A DNA stretch of 64,000 nt from an uncultured Lachnospiraceae bacterium (GTDB lineage: Bacteria > Bacillota > Clostridia > Lachnospirales > Lachnospiraceae), in contig CAMWFQ010000001.1 in the NCBI GenBank assembly GCA_947173495.1, forward strand, positions 308,989-372,988, read 5' to 3'. Under the pieces are notes generated by a model. That model worked only from the letters and a program-made list of their open reading frames with translations. It made no database searches and had not been told where the DNA came from. Position numbers and translations under genes: made by a program. Positions 55,293 to 63,751 of the stretch are shown here, piece by piece (position 1 is the first letter of the stretch; the number at the start of each line of letters is the position of its first letter).

Positions 55293-56330
55293 TCATGGAA
55301 GCTTTACGGAATCTCTTTCCACGATCTGCACATCCATAATAATCTTTTCTATTCTGTCCTCCGGATGTTCCAGCCTGTAGATCAGCTTCTGCATCCCTCT
55401 TCTTCCCATTAACTCTTTATTCACATGAACCGTCGTGATCCGCGGCGTCACCATTTTTCCCAGCTCAATATCATCAAATCCTACCACACTGATCTGCTGA
55501 GGCACATGGTAACCCAGGCCTTCCAGCACCTTACACATATAAATAGCCGCCCGGTCATTGGAGCACATGAGGACCTCCGGCATCTCAGGGATCTCCTGAA
55601 AACTGCGGGCCAATGCGTCCATGTCGCCTGCAATCACATACTCCTCGATCCAGCTCAACGCAGAATATCGCTTTACATACTCCATACTGCTCTCAAAATC
55701 CAGACCCATATAGACCTGCAGCGCTTCCTGATACCCCCAGAACCGCTCCTTCACACTGGGCGAATACTCGATTCCTCCAAAAAATCCGATTTTCTGAAAT
55801 CCCTTATCCATCAGATATTTCGCCATTTTAAAATAACCTGACTTATTGTCCGTGATCACACAGTCTGTAGACTCCTCCAGAGAGATCCAGTCCACAAGAA
55901 CTATGGGTATATGGTATTTTTTTAATTTTGAGAGATGGTTATCCCCGATCTTTCCGATGACAATAATTCCCGATACTTTTCTTTTTTCGATACATCCCGG
56001 TATCTCCTGGCTGTCCCGCTCGAAAGAATGAATCAGGACATCATATCCCGCACTCCGGGCTTCACTTTCAAGCCCCAGAAGAACTCTTCCGTAGAAATGC
56101 ATATCCCGGAAGAAGCGGTGTTCCAGTAAAATGCATATATTCCTGCTGGAATAAGCGGCGGCATATTTCATATTGGATTCCAGATACCCCATTTCCTCAG
56201 CCTTACTTATAATCCGTTTCCGGGTATTTTCCGACACTCCCGGCTTCTCATTCAATGCAATGGAAACTGCATTTACAGAAAGCTTCAGCTCCCGGGCAAT
56301 ATCCTCCATCGTTACCTTCTTTTCCGCCAC
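55293..56330 (-). CDS. LacI family transcriptional regulator
   Basis: A 345-residue regulator. The N-terminal HTH is VTMEDIARELKLSVNAVSIALNEKPGVSENTRKRIISKAEEMGYLES, a standard LacI headpiece with hinge helix; the periplasmic-binding-protein-like sensor domain follows (ICILLEHRFFRDMHFYGRVLLGLESEARSAGYDVLI ... ISVVGFDDIELGKMVTPRITTVHVNKELMG). It lies within the mannoside operon, 15 bp after the GH130 gene, so it is most likely its local repressor. Operators are proposed at 60791-60935. Confidence 0.93.
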   Translation of the reverse strand: MAEKKVTMEDIARELKLSVNAVSIALNEKPGVSENTRKRIISKAEEMGYLESNMKYAAAYSSRNICILLEHRFFRDMHFYGRVLLGLESEARSAGYDVLIHSFERDSQEIPGCIEKRKVSGIIVIGKIGDNHLSKLKKYHIPIVLVDWISLEESTDCVITDNKSGYFKMAKYLMDKGFQKIGFFGGIEYSPSVKERFWGYQEALQVYMGLDFESSMEYVKRYSALSWIEEYVIAGDMDALARSFQEIPEMPEVLMCSNDRAAIYMCKVLEGLGYHVPQQISVVGFDDIELGKMVTPRITTVHVNKELMGRRGMQKLIYRLEHPEDRIEKIIMDVQIVERDSVKLP

Positions 56331-56345
56331 TTAATTCCCTCCTGC

Positions 56346-57407
56346 TCATGTCTGCAGTTCATCCAGCAGATCATGCAACTTTATATCTGCCCTGCAGATT
56401 TTGTCGTCGGCCGCACCATAATAAATAATAACATTATCTTCTTCCTGAATGCAACCGCAGGTAAAAACAACTTCGTTGAAAAAACCGAAATTTTCATAAT
56501 CTGTCTCCGGCTCCAGAATAGGACCGGATGTTTTGGCAAGCACTCTGGAAGGATCCTCCAGATCCAGCAGGAATGCGCCAAGGCAATATCTCCCCTGTCT
56601 GTCCGCCCCGTGATAGATCATAACCCATCCTTTTTCCGTTCTGAAAGGTACTGCGCCGCCGCCTATTCTCCCGTTTTCCCAGGAGCTTTCCTCTGAAATC
56701 CCGCAAAAATGCTTCTGCTCTCCCCAGTGAAGAAGATCCGGGGACTGTGCCAGCCACATATCAGGATTCCCGATGCCGCAGGGCACCGGCCGGTTAAAAG
56801 CCACATATTTTCCTCCGATTTTTTCAGGAAAGATTGTCACATCCTTATTTTCAGGAGCAAATATGACCCCTTTTCTTGTACAGGTCTTAAAATCTTTTGT
56901 AATCAGCAGAGAGGTCGCCGCCCCGTGAGGCGTCACGGACGTATAATTTACATAATAGGTGTCGCCGATCTGCGTGATCCTGGGATCCTCCATTCCCCAG
57001 CTTTCCTCCTTCGCATTCGGAAAAACAAACGCCTCATCATCAATCCTGAAATTAACCCCATCTCTGGAGCGGGCAATCCTCAGATGCGAAAGAGAGGTGA
57101 GATAAACGCATTTTCCTTCCCTGTTGTGTATCGATCTTGAATCGCTGAAATCCAGCTCCGGATGCTCCTCTTTTACAAGGGTAATGATCCGGATCTGATC
57201 TTTTCCCTCCTGTTCCTCCACAATCGGTATTTTTATCTCCCGGGAATCACATATTACCGATTCTGCCACTCTGCAGAGCAATATAGTCTCTTCCCCGTAT
57301 TTCACCGCTCCGCAGTTAAAGACCCCATCTACCTGGAAATCTTCTCTGCTGGGCCTGACATCCTCAGGCCGGATCAACGGATTTTTTTCACATCTTACTA
57401 CTTTCAT
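56346..57407 (-). CDS. GH130 family mannoside phosphorylase
   Basis: A 353-residue five-bladed beta-propeller of family GH130, which cleaves beta-mannosidic bonds with phosphate (or water in a minority) giving mannose 1-phosphate. Signatures are LIRPEDVRPSREDFQVDGVFNCGAVKYGEETILLCRV, the catalytic GMEDPRITQIGDTYYVNYT, WVMIYHGADRQGRYCLGAFLL and VFTCGCIQEEDNVIIYYGAADDKI. No signal peptide, so the substrate is imported. The phosphate-binding basic residues should tell phosphorylase from hydrolase but I could not align them by eye. It is followed by LacI and DUF1861 genes. Confidence 0.9.
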   Translation of the reverse strand: MKVVRCEKNPLIRPEDVRPSREDFQVDGVFNCGAVKYGEETILLCRVAESVICDSREIKIPIVEEQEGKDQIRIITLVKEEHPELDFSDSRSIHNREGKCVYLTSLSHLRIARSRDGVNFRIDDEAFVFPNAKEESWGMEDPRITQIGDTYYVNYTSVTPHGAATSLLITKDFKTCTRKGVIFAPENKDVTIFPEKIGGKYVAFNRPVPCGIGNPDMWLAQSPDLLHWGEQKHFCGISEESSWENGRIGGGAVPFRTEKGWVMIYHGADRQGRYCLGAFLLDLEDPSRVLAKTSGPILEPETDYENFGFFNEVVFTCGCIQEEDNVIIYYGAADDKICRADIKLHDLLDELQT

Positions 57408-57433
57408 GTCATAAACCTCCGGACAATCAATTA

Positions 57434-58258
57434 TTATTTCAGCATAAAGCTGATTCCTTCCTTAAAGTACCTGGAAAAGATCAGGAACAGCACAATGATA
57501 GGCATGGTAAGAATGACGCTGGCCGCGTACATCGGTCCCGGATAATTTCCCATAGGCTTAAACTGATTGGAAATCAATACATTCAACGTCTGCATGGATA
57601 TATCAGGAGAGATCAGCATATCCCACATCAGTTCTGACCATCTCTGCATAAAAATAGACAGAAACACAATTACGGTCACCGATTTAGTGGAAGGAAATGC
57701 AATTTTCTGTATGATCCTCAGGGGCCCGGCTCCATCGATCTTTGCCGCTTCAAAGACGGCATCAGGCAGTGTCCGGAAGTAATTAATATACATAAAAATT
57801 GCCCAGGTAGAAATCGCCATAGGTAATATCATTCCCGCGTAGGTATTGGCCAGCGACTTGGTGATCATAAATTTAGGAACCAGCAGAATAATTCCCGGAA
57901 AAAACATCTGAAACAAAAGTGTGTTCATGATAAATTTCTGCCCCCGGAATTTTCTGATTTTAACCATGGCATAACCGATCAGCAGGCCTGAAAGCGAAGA
58001 AATAATCGCTGTGGGAAGAGACACCAGAAGGGAATTCGCCAGAGCGCGGATCCACATAAACGTATTACCGCTTCCGCCATTGTTCAGCAGATACTCGTAG
58101 CTTCTCAGCGTGATTCCCCGGGGAATAATTGACTTATCCACCTGTTTCCACGGCTGCAGGGACTGAACTACCATATAATAAAATGGGAACAGAGAAACTG
58201 CCAGCATAATCAGGATCAAAATACCCGAAATAATCTGTATTTTCACTTTTTTCTTCAT
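57434..58258 (-). CDS. Sugar ABC transporter permease (MalG type)
   Basis: A 274-residue CUT1 permease with six helices. It begins MKKKVKIQIISGILILIMLAVSLFPFYYMVVQSLQ; the EAA loop is DAVFEAAKIDGAGPLRIIQKIAFPSTKS, and the end is SRYFKEGISFMLK. The start at 58258 is preceded by GAGGG; the track start overlaps the MalF-type gene's stop. It is the second channel half of the mannoside importer. Confidence 0.93.
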   Translation of the reverse strand: MKKKVKIQIISGILILIMLAVSLFPFYYMVVQSLQPWKQVDKSIIPRGITLRSYEYLLNNGGSGNTFMWIRALANSLLVSLPTAIISSLSGLLIGYAMVKIRKFRGQKFIMNTLLFQMFFPGIILLVPKFMITKSLANTYAGMILPMAISTWAIFMYINYFRTLPDAVFEAAKIDGAGPLRIIQKIAFPSTKSVTVIVFLSIFMQRWSELMWDMLISPDISMQTLNVLISNQFKPMGNYPGPMYAASVILTMPIIVLFLIFSRYFKEGISFMLK

Positions 58259-58277
58259 TTCTATCCCTCTTTTCTCA

Positions 58278-59177
58278 TTACCAACCAAATTTCCTGTTAA
58301 AGTGATCCATTACAAAATTAAGAATTCTCAGCACTACAAAAATCTGAACTGCATTAGCGATTGCCATAGCAGCGCCGTATCCTGACTGGAATCTTGTAAA
58401 AGAAGTATAATAAATTTCAAGCTGCCATGTGGTCGTGGCAAGTTGAGGCCCTCCTCCTGTGAGCAGATAAGGCTCTGTGTAAATTCCGAAGGCAAGACCC
58501 GATGCAAGCACAAGCACCGTAGTCAGCGCCGGCATAATCATAGGAATCGTAACATGCCACAGATAGTGAAGACCTACAGAACCATCCAGCCGGGCCGCCT
58601 CTTTTACATCCTCGGATACTCCCTCAATGGCCGAAAGAATAAAAAGAGCGTAGTATCCTGACATTTTCCATACCACCAGCACTGTGATCACCCAGAAAGC
58701 GATCTTACCGTTTTTAAACCAGGAAATATTCAGATCAAAATGATCCCTCAGGAACACATTCAGCACGGAGTTATACGTAAAAAGGTATTTTACCACTACG
58801 GAAGTTGCCACCCCGGAAGTCAGATAGGGAATAAAAAACAGTACTGCCGTTATTCCCTTGAGCTTTTCCGGAAGCTGTGTCACCAGAAGCGCGATCACCA
58901 GTCCTCCCAGAAAGCAGAGCAGCATGATAGGAACCAGATACCTGAAAGAATTTACAAAAGCGGCCTTCACCTTTGCATCGCCAAACAATTGCCTGAAATT
59001 ATTGAATCCCACAAAGCTTTTGTCAGGCGACATCAGATTCCAGTCCATAGCCGACAGCCAGAACGCCCAGCATAACGGTATCAAAAAGAAAACCAGCGAA
59101 AAAATCAAATAGGGAGAACAAAACAGCCATCCCAAAATATTATCTCTTTTTTCAGACGTAATCGATCTCTTCTTCAT
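58278..59177 (-). CDS. Sugar ABC transporter permease (MalF type)
   Basis: A 299-residue CUT1 permease. It starts MKKRSITSEKRDNILGWLFCSPYLIFSLVFFLIPLCWAFWLSAMDWNLMSPDKSFVGFNNF and has the EAA motif VKEAARLDGSVGLHYLWHVTIPMIMPAL. AAAGGA precedes the start at 59177. It is separated from the binding-protein gene by a stem-loop spacer, a common arrangement that gives more binding protein than permease. Confidence 0.93.
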   Translation of the reverse strand: MKKRSITSEKRDNILGWLFCSPYLIFSLVFFLIPLCWAFWLSAMDWNLMSPDKSFVGFNNFRQLFGDAKVKAAFVNSFRYLVPIMLLCFLGGLVIALLVTQLPEKLKGITAVLFFIPYLTSGVATSVVVKYLFTYNSVLNVFLRDHFDLNISWFKNGKIAFWVITVLVVWKMSGYYALFILSAIEGVSEDVKEAARLDGSVGLHYLWHVTIPMIMPALTTVLVLASGLAFGIYTEPYLLTGGGPQLATTTWQLEIYYTSFTRFQSGYGAAMAIANAVQIFVVLRILNFVMDHFNRKFGW

Positions 59178-59279
59178 CTTATATCCTTTCCCGAACATTC
59201 ATGCGCCGCTTTGCAGCGCTCCTCATAGATGAAAACAAACGCTGTCACGCTTCGCGAACCAGCTTATTGTTAATCAAAT

Positions 59280-59308
59280 GCCGGGCCAAAATCTTCCTCC
59301 GGCCCGGC
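59280..59308 (-). terminator. Intercistronic stem-loop after the binding-protein gene
   Basis: GCCGGGCC-13-GGCCCGGC, a perfect 8-bp GC-rich stem 20 bp past the stop. Without a T-run it more likely caps the 3' end of the binding-protein message or gives partial termination. Confidence 0.7.
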
Positions 59309-59328
59309 ACCACTTCTGTCACAAAATA

Positions 59329-60759
59329 TTATTCCAGACTTCCTGCATCCTTCATTGCCTGAATGGAAGCTTCCACATAAGCGCTTGCGTCAGGCGCATT
59401 CATCGGCTCGCATTCCATAGCTTCCTGAATATAGGGAACCATTGCCGCCTCTGTAAACGCTTCCTGAATTTCCGTCATCTTGGCGTGAGCCATTGCCGGA
59501 AGCGTATTTGGTATATATTTTGCCAGATCCACATAAGCCGGATTATCCGTCATCTTGGAAGCAAACGCCTCATTGGTCTGAAGATCGCCCCTTACAGGCA
59601 GCATATTCATGGTCTCAAGGAATTCCAGATCTGTCTGCGCAGAGTTTTCCTCACTGTATGCCCATGAAACAAATGCAATTGCTCCGTTATGCTCTTCCTC
59701 ACTGATGCTGCTGTGCTTATAAAATACGATCCCCTTGGAATCGCCGAAGGAATAGGGCGTATCTCCTGCCTTTTCTACGATACACGGACCATATACATAG
59801 TCCTGGCCGTAAACCTTCCCCGCTTCTGTCAGAGCCTGAATTTCCCAGGGGGCACTGATACTGAATACAACAGGTACCTCATCCGCCGACCACAGAGGTT
59901 CGATTTCATCCACCATAAGAGTGTTTCCAAGCATTCCTATCATTTCCAGCGTTTTCTCCATACCCTCCTGTGTGAAAGTCAGCTGGTTGCCGTCCACCCA
60001 TTTGCCGCCGCCGTTTAAGGACTGGTAAAACATCTGAAAATCATACCATCTCTCCCACCACTGATCGCTTCTTAAAAGCGCGGGACGGTAAAAGGTATGT
60101 GTCACGCCGATCTCCGCCAGCTCCGCTTTATGCTCCGTAAAAGCGGTGAGCATTTCCCTGAAATCATCCATAGTTTCAGGAACATCTATTCCCATAACCT
60201 CAAGAGCCTTTACATTCCATTCCAGCGACATGGGGTTGATATATTCGGGAATTACATACTGCTTTCCTCCCAGTTCCCATCCTGCCACTGCGCTTTCAAT
60301 CTCACGGTTTTTTACAATTTCCTTATACCATTCTTCATCCTGAATATCATAAATCGCCTCGGAATCCGCTAACACAGCTGAAAATCCCACATTGATATTC
60401 TCAGAAGCGGCCGGAACCGTTCCGGTAGCGATGGCGTTCTGAATACCTGCTTCTGAAGAAGGAGATTCCGGCATCTGCTGTACCTTTACCTCTATCTTTT
60501 TACCGTCTACTTCAATGCCTGCCTGGTTAAACTGATCCGCCTTGCCTGTCCAGAAATTAAACTGATCTACATTCGGTGCAGACCAGAAATCCACTTCCAC
60601 TACCTCACCGGAACTGCTCTTACTTCCTGCGTCGTCCGTACTTTCCTGCCCCTGGCTGCTTTCTGCCGCTCCCTCACTGTTCTGAGCCGTACCTCCACAG
60701 GCACATAATCCCGCGCAAAGCACTGCTGCCATAAACATACTGATTACCCTTTTTTTCAT
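59329..60759 (-). CDS. Sugar-binding lipoprotein of the mannoside locus
   Basis: A 476-residue family 1 extracellular solute-binding protein. From the start at 60759 (AAGGAGG six bases upstream) the signal peptide is MKKRVISMFMAAVLCAGLCAC, with the lipid-linked Cys at the end, followed by a Gly/Ser/Gln-rich linker to about 60. The mature domain starts VVEVDFWSAPNVDQFNFWTGKADQFN. The track start at 60855 lies in the leader. It leads the mannoside operon and its promoter is flanked by four ACTTGA half-sites. The ligand is probably a manno-oligosaccharide, inferred from the GH130 gene. Confidence 0.92.
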   Translation of the reverse strand: MKKRVISMFMAAVLCAGLCACGGTAQNSEGAAESSQGQESTDDAGSKSSSGEVVEVDFWSAPNVDQFNFWTGKADQFNQAGIEVDGKKIEVKVQQMPESPSSEAGIQNAIATGTVPAASENINVGFSAVLADSEAIYDIQDEEWYKEIVKNREIESAVAGWELGGKQYVIPEYINPMSLEWNVKALEVMGIDVPETMDDFREMLTAFTEHKAELAEIGVTHTFYRPALLRSDQWWERWYDFQMFYQSLNGGGKWVDGNQLTFTQEGMEKTLEMIGMLGNTLMVDEIEPLWSADEVPVVFSISAPWEIQALTEAGKVYGQDYVYGPCIVEKAGDTPYSFGDSKGIVFYKHSSISEEEHNGAIAFVSWAYSEENSAQTDLEFLETMNMLPVRGDLQTNEAFASKMTDNPAYVDLAKYIPNTLPAMAHAKMTEIQEAFTEAAMVPYIQEAMECEPMNAPDASAYVEASIQAMKDAGSLE

Positions 60760-60790
60760 GTTCATCCTCCTTATTGTTTGCACAGTTTTT

Positions 60791-60935
60791 ACTTGATTTA
60801 TCCGCAGACCCTCAAGTATTATTGACAAAAATACCGAAATAAATTCTTCCAGCAAATCTATATTCGTCTTTTTGCCCTTTTCTTAAAATCATTATATAAA
60901 CATGATTACTTGAAAATAAATAGTATTTTACTTGA
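60791..60935 (-). promoter_or_regulatory. Promoter and four ACTTGA half-sites of the mannoside operon
   Basis: The minus-strand -10 TATAAT is at 60896-60891 with a poor -35. The hexamer ACTTGA occurs at 60791-60796, 60908-60913 and 60930-60935, and as its complement TCAAGT at 60812-60817. Two flank the -35 region and two face each other in the 5' leader. They are candidate regulator sites for the LacI-type protein encoded in the operon; assignment is inferred. Confidence 0.45.
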
Positions 60936-60966
60936 ATTTTAAATTTATTTTGCGTGAATTTCTTGC

Positions 60967-61096
60967 CCCATATGCCGCCTTAGCGGCACTCTTCATCTGC
61001 ATGGGGCTGATACAATCGAGCGGGAATTCTCCTCTTCCCTGCTCGCTGCGCGCCCCATGCGCCGCCTTAGCGGTATTCTTCATCTGCATGGGGCTG
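60967..61096. repeat. Two 44-bp hairpin repeats flanking a REP-like palindrome
   Basis: Direct repeats CCCCATRYGCCGCC...CATGGGGCTG at 60967-61010 and 61053-61096 differ at about five positions. Each folds on itself (CCCCAT/ATGGGG outside, CCGC-CTTA-GCGG inside). Between them at 61017-61050 is an imperfect CGAGCGGGA/TCCCTGCTCG unit related to the other REP-like palindromes. The track ORF at 60928-61152 is a translation of this array, not a gene. This array fills most of the 470-bp gap. Confidence 0.8.
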
Positions 61097-61227
61097 CGCA
61101 TAAAAAAAGAAAAGCCTCCGCATCTGTTATCTGCTGAAGCTTTACTTTTCATTGAATCCCCGCTTTATTTCCCTCAGCCGTTCAGGCTGTGCCTCTCCGG
61201 GCCGGGCCTGTGAAACCGGCAAAAAAA

Positions 61228-61341
61228 CTACTCTTCGACGTCCTGGTCCGCCGCTACCGCCGAAACCACCGAAGATACCACCGAAATCACCACTGCAAAA
61301 AGAATAATCACTAATCCGCCTGCCAGCAAAAAAAATTCCAT
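61228..61341 (-). CDS. Small hydrophobic protein, 37 aa
   Basis: This ORF is too short for the track. It reads MEFFLLAGGLVIILFAVVISVVSSVVSAVAADQDVEE with a good GGAGAGACAGG ribosome binding site. It is a single membrane helix with an acidic tail. It lies 158 bp downstream of the M56-M23 gene on the same strand, so it may belong to that unit. The function is unknown. It could be a small regulatory membrane peptide; a chance ORF is possible but the ribosome site and amino-acid pattern argue for coding. Confidence 0.55.
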   Translation of the reverse strand: MEFFLLAGGLVIILFAVVISVVSSVVSAVAADQDVEE

Positions 61342-61499
61342 ATCCTGTCTCTCCTTTGAATCAATTTAACTGCTGAAATCTGTTTCTATTGTACTAAATA
61401 CAGCGCAGGTTTTCAACTGTAAATTTGTCCACGATCATTTTTCAAACCGCAGCTGACAAAACGCCGGCAACATACCATCCCCGGTATTTTTCTTCCGGC

Positions 61500-63185
61500 C
61501 TACCCAACCGGCTCCGGCGCTATATAGCTGCCCTGTCTGCTGAGCGCAAAGTGCAAGTGCGCGCCCGTACTGGCGCCGGTATTTCCCACCGTGGCGATCT
61601 GCTCCTGCAGAGCGATCCTCTGGCCCTTTTCCACCAGAATCTGGTCGCAGTTTGCATAATAGGTCAGATCTCCGTTGTCATGCAAAAGAATAACATAATT
61701 TCCGCATACCGCATCATTTCCTGTTTCAAACACCTCTCCCTCTGCAGCGGCAAGCACAGGCGTCCCCCTATCCGCCGCCAGGTCAATTCCGCTGTGCAGC
61801 CTTTTTTCCCCTGTTACCGGATGGGTACGGACGCCGTATGCATCGGATATGCGAAAATCTGTCAATGGATTGCCGTATTCAATGAGTACGTCCTCATAAT
61901 TTCCCTGCGGATTCCGGAGCAGTACGGCATAGCTGTCCTCCGCCTCTTGAGAACCAGCTGCTGCCTGCTCATTTTCCCCCGGCGCCGCATCCTCCCCAAC
62001 AATGGATTCTGATGGAGTCAGCTTTTCCTCAGGGCTATGCTGATTTTCGTCTATCTCAGTCTTTGCCTGATCATCCATGGCTGTGTCTTCTATATAATAA
62101 TGTGTTTCCACATTGCTCTCATTCCCTTCCACAGCAACGGCCTTTGTCGCCGCATCATCAGCTTCTCCGGTGCTGCTTACCAAAAGCAGCGCTGCGGCTG
62201 CCAGAATACCTGCCGTTGCGGCCAGAGCCAGCCAGCCTTTCACTCCCCTGTATCCAAGCGCATTTTTGATTCTTGCCTTTACGCCCTTTTCTCCGAACGC
62301 AACGGGACAGCCGGGCAGAGCCTCTGTCATACGCTTATGGGAATACCCGTCTTTACAGGAAAGAGAAAGCAGCGCCTTTGCGTAAGACTTCCGATTTTCA
62401 TACCCTATTTTTTTCAGCACGGCCTCATCGCAGGAAAGTTCCATATCCTGTTCCATAAGACGGAAGCTCAGCCAGATCAGGGGGTTGAACCAGTGAATGC
62501 ACAGAGCTGCGTAAGCGACTGCCTTCACCACAGGATCTTTACGGGCAATATGCATTTCCTCATGGGCTCTCACAAGCATTTCCTGCTCTCTGTCAAGCCC
62601 CGCCGGAATGAAAACCACCGGCCTGAAAAATCCGGCGACAAAGGGAGTCCCGATCTTTTCCGAAACAACCACATCCTCCCCATCTTTTCTGACTTCCCGC
62701 AGTCTCCGGGCCAGGATTTTATAGCTGGCGGCTCCGCAAAGAAGCATCACCGCACAGCCTGCCGCCCACAAAAATGCCAGTCCCTTAACCGGAGTCTCTT
62801 TTTCCTCGGGCTCTTTTGCCGCCGCGCCTGTTCTGCCGTCCGGCTCCATGACGCTGCTGTCCGGCTCCATGACGCTGCTGTCCGCCTCTTTTCCACTGCT
62901 GCCATATCTTTCCCCCACATTGTCCGCCGTCTTCCGGCTGTCGGTCCATCCCCCTGTCATTTCCAGTTGCGCAATGGTTTCTCCTGTCAGGTCCACATAA
63001 GGAATGATCCCCCAGGCTGTCCTGAGCGTAAAAGGGCATAGCAGGCGTACCAATATCACCAGCCATAAAGCATAGGAAAAAATCCCGGGCATTCTCTTTA
63101 AGCAAAGCCTTAAGACAAGAACTGCAGCAACGGCTATGGACGCCGTTATACTCATATTCAAAACTGTGAGAAATGCTCTGATCAT
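61500..63185 (-). CDS. BlaR1/MecR1-like M56 sensor fused to an M23 peptidase domain
   Basis: A 561-residue membrane protein. Helices near residues 5-55 and 130-155 frame an M56 metallopeptidase with LVRAHEEMHIARKDPVVKAVAYAALCIHWFNPLIW (HExxH) and the distal EQDMELSCDEAVLKKIG. After a helix at about 325-345 an outside linker leads to a C-terminal M23 domain (FRISDAYGVRTHPVTGEKRLHSGIDLAADRGTPVLAAAEGEVFETG ... GASTGAHLHFALS), complete with HxxxD and HxH. In BlaR1 this place holds a penicillin-binding domain; here it is a peptidoglycan-peptidase-like domain. It lies 12 bp after the BlaI-type gene and should cleave that repressor on a wall signal. Confidence 0.9.
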   Translation of the reverse strand: MIRAFLTVLNMSITASIAVAAVLVLRLCLKRMPGIFSYALWLVILVRLLCPFTLRTAWGIIPYVDLTGETIAQLEMTGGWTDSRKTADNVGERYGSSGKEADSSVMEPDSSVMEPDGRTGAAAKEPEEKETPVKGLAFLWAAGCAVMLLCGAASYKILARRLREVRKDGEDVVVSEKIGTPFVAGFFRPVVFIPAGLDREQEMLVRAHEEMHIARKDPVVKAVAYAALCIHWFNPLIWLSFRLMEQDMELSCDEAVLKKIGYENRKSYAKALLSLSCKDGYSHKRMTEALPGCPVAFGEKGVKARIKNALGYRGVKGWLALAATAGILAAAALLLVSSTGEADDAATKAVAVEGNESNVETHYYIEDTAMDDQAKTEIDENQHSPEEKLTPSESIVGEDAAPGENEQAAAGSQEAEDSYAVLLRNPQGNYEDVLIEYGNPLTDFRISDAYGVRTHPVTGEKRLHSGIDLAADRGTPVLAAAEGEVFETGNDAVCGNYVILLHDNGDLTYYANCDQILVEKGQRIALQEQIATVGNTGASTGAHLHFALSRQGSYIAPEPVG

Positions 63186-63197
63186 ATATTCCCTCCT

Positions 63198-63563
63198 CTA
63201 CTTGTCCTCACGGTACTCATCGATAAAGCGTTGCATCTCTTCCGCCTCCTTCGCGGAAAGCTTCCTCCCTCTGCAAAAGGCCGTAAGGAATCTGGGAAGG
63301 GAACCGGAAAACACATCCTCCACATATTTTCGGCTCTGATTCCCGTAAAATTCCTCCCTGCTCATTCTGGCCGTCACCAGCGCATTTTCATTTCGAAAAA
63401 TCCCCTTTTCGCACAGCTTTTTCAACATGGTGTAGGTGGTCGATTTCTTCCACTTCATCTCCTTTTCGCAGATCTTCACCAGCTCCGGTGATGTCACCGG
63501 CTCTCTAGCCCAGATAATTTCCGCAAATCTCTCCTCGGCTTCCGCCAGCTTGTAATCTCCCAT
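63198..63563 (-). CDS. BlaI/MecI family repressor
   Basis: A 121-residue winged-helix repressor. It starts MGDYKLAEAEERFAEIIWAREPVTSPELVKICEKEMKWKKSTTYTMLKKLCEKGIFRNENALVTARMSREEF, the BlaI/MecI/CopY pattern, with a C-terminal dimerisation helix region RFLTAFCRGRKLSAKEAEEMQRFIDEYRE. It should bind the dyad at 63606-63654 and repress itself and the M56-M23 sensor, until proteolysis by the sensor relieves it. Confidence 0.93.
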   Translation of the reverse strand: MGDYKLAEAEERFAEIIWAREPVTSPELVKICEKEMKWKKSTTYTMLKKLCEKGIFRNENALVTARMSREEFYGNQSRKYVEDVFSGSLPRFLTAFCRGRKLSAKEAEEMQRFIDEYREDK

Positions 63564-63605
63564 ACCGTCTCTTTCCTTTCTGCTCTTTCAGTTGTCGGTG
63601 TTTTT

Positions 63606-63664
63606 GGTCTATATAAAATAGACTGGTTTTTATATAGTCTACTTTATATAGACCAACTTGTCAA
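63606..63664 (-). promoter_or_regulatory. Promoter overlapped by a BlaI-type operator dyad
   Basis: GGTCTATATAAA.TAGACT and AGTCTA.TTTATATAGACC form two inverted arms (63606-63625 and 63635-63654), 18 of 19 positions paired. A minus-strand promoter TTGACA (63664-63659), 17-bp spacer, TAGACT (63641-63636) overlaps the right arm, so a bound repressor would block polymerase. Self-regulation of the BlaI-type gene is the natural reading. Confidence 0.8.
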
Positions 63665-63706
63665 GAATGGTTTTTGGTGTATTCCTCTTTTTGATGACGG
63701 CAAAAG

Positions 63707-63723
63707 CCGCACAAACAGTGCGG
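63707..63723 (-). terminator. Terminator of the kinase fragment
   Basis: CCGCAC-5-GTGCGG followed on the minus strand by CTTTTG, 28 bp past the stop. Confidence 0.65.
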
Positions 63724-63751
63724 GATTCGTAGCTTTCTCACAGGCCAAGCA

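Noticed and set aside
60928-61152. ORF of 74 aa on the minus strand with repeated MQMK.AAKAA.GAR segments
   Set aside because: It is a translation of the hairpin repeat array at 60967-61096; the repetition is at DNA level and there is no ribosome binding site.
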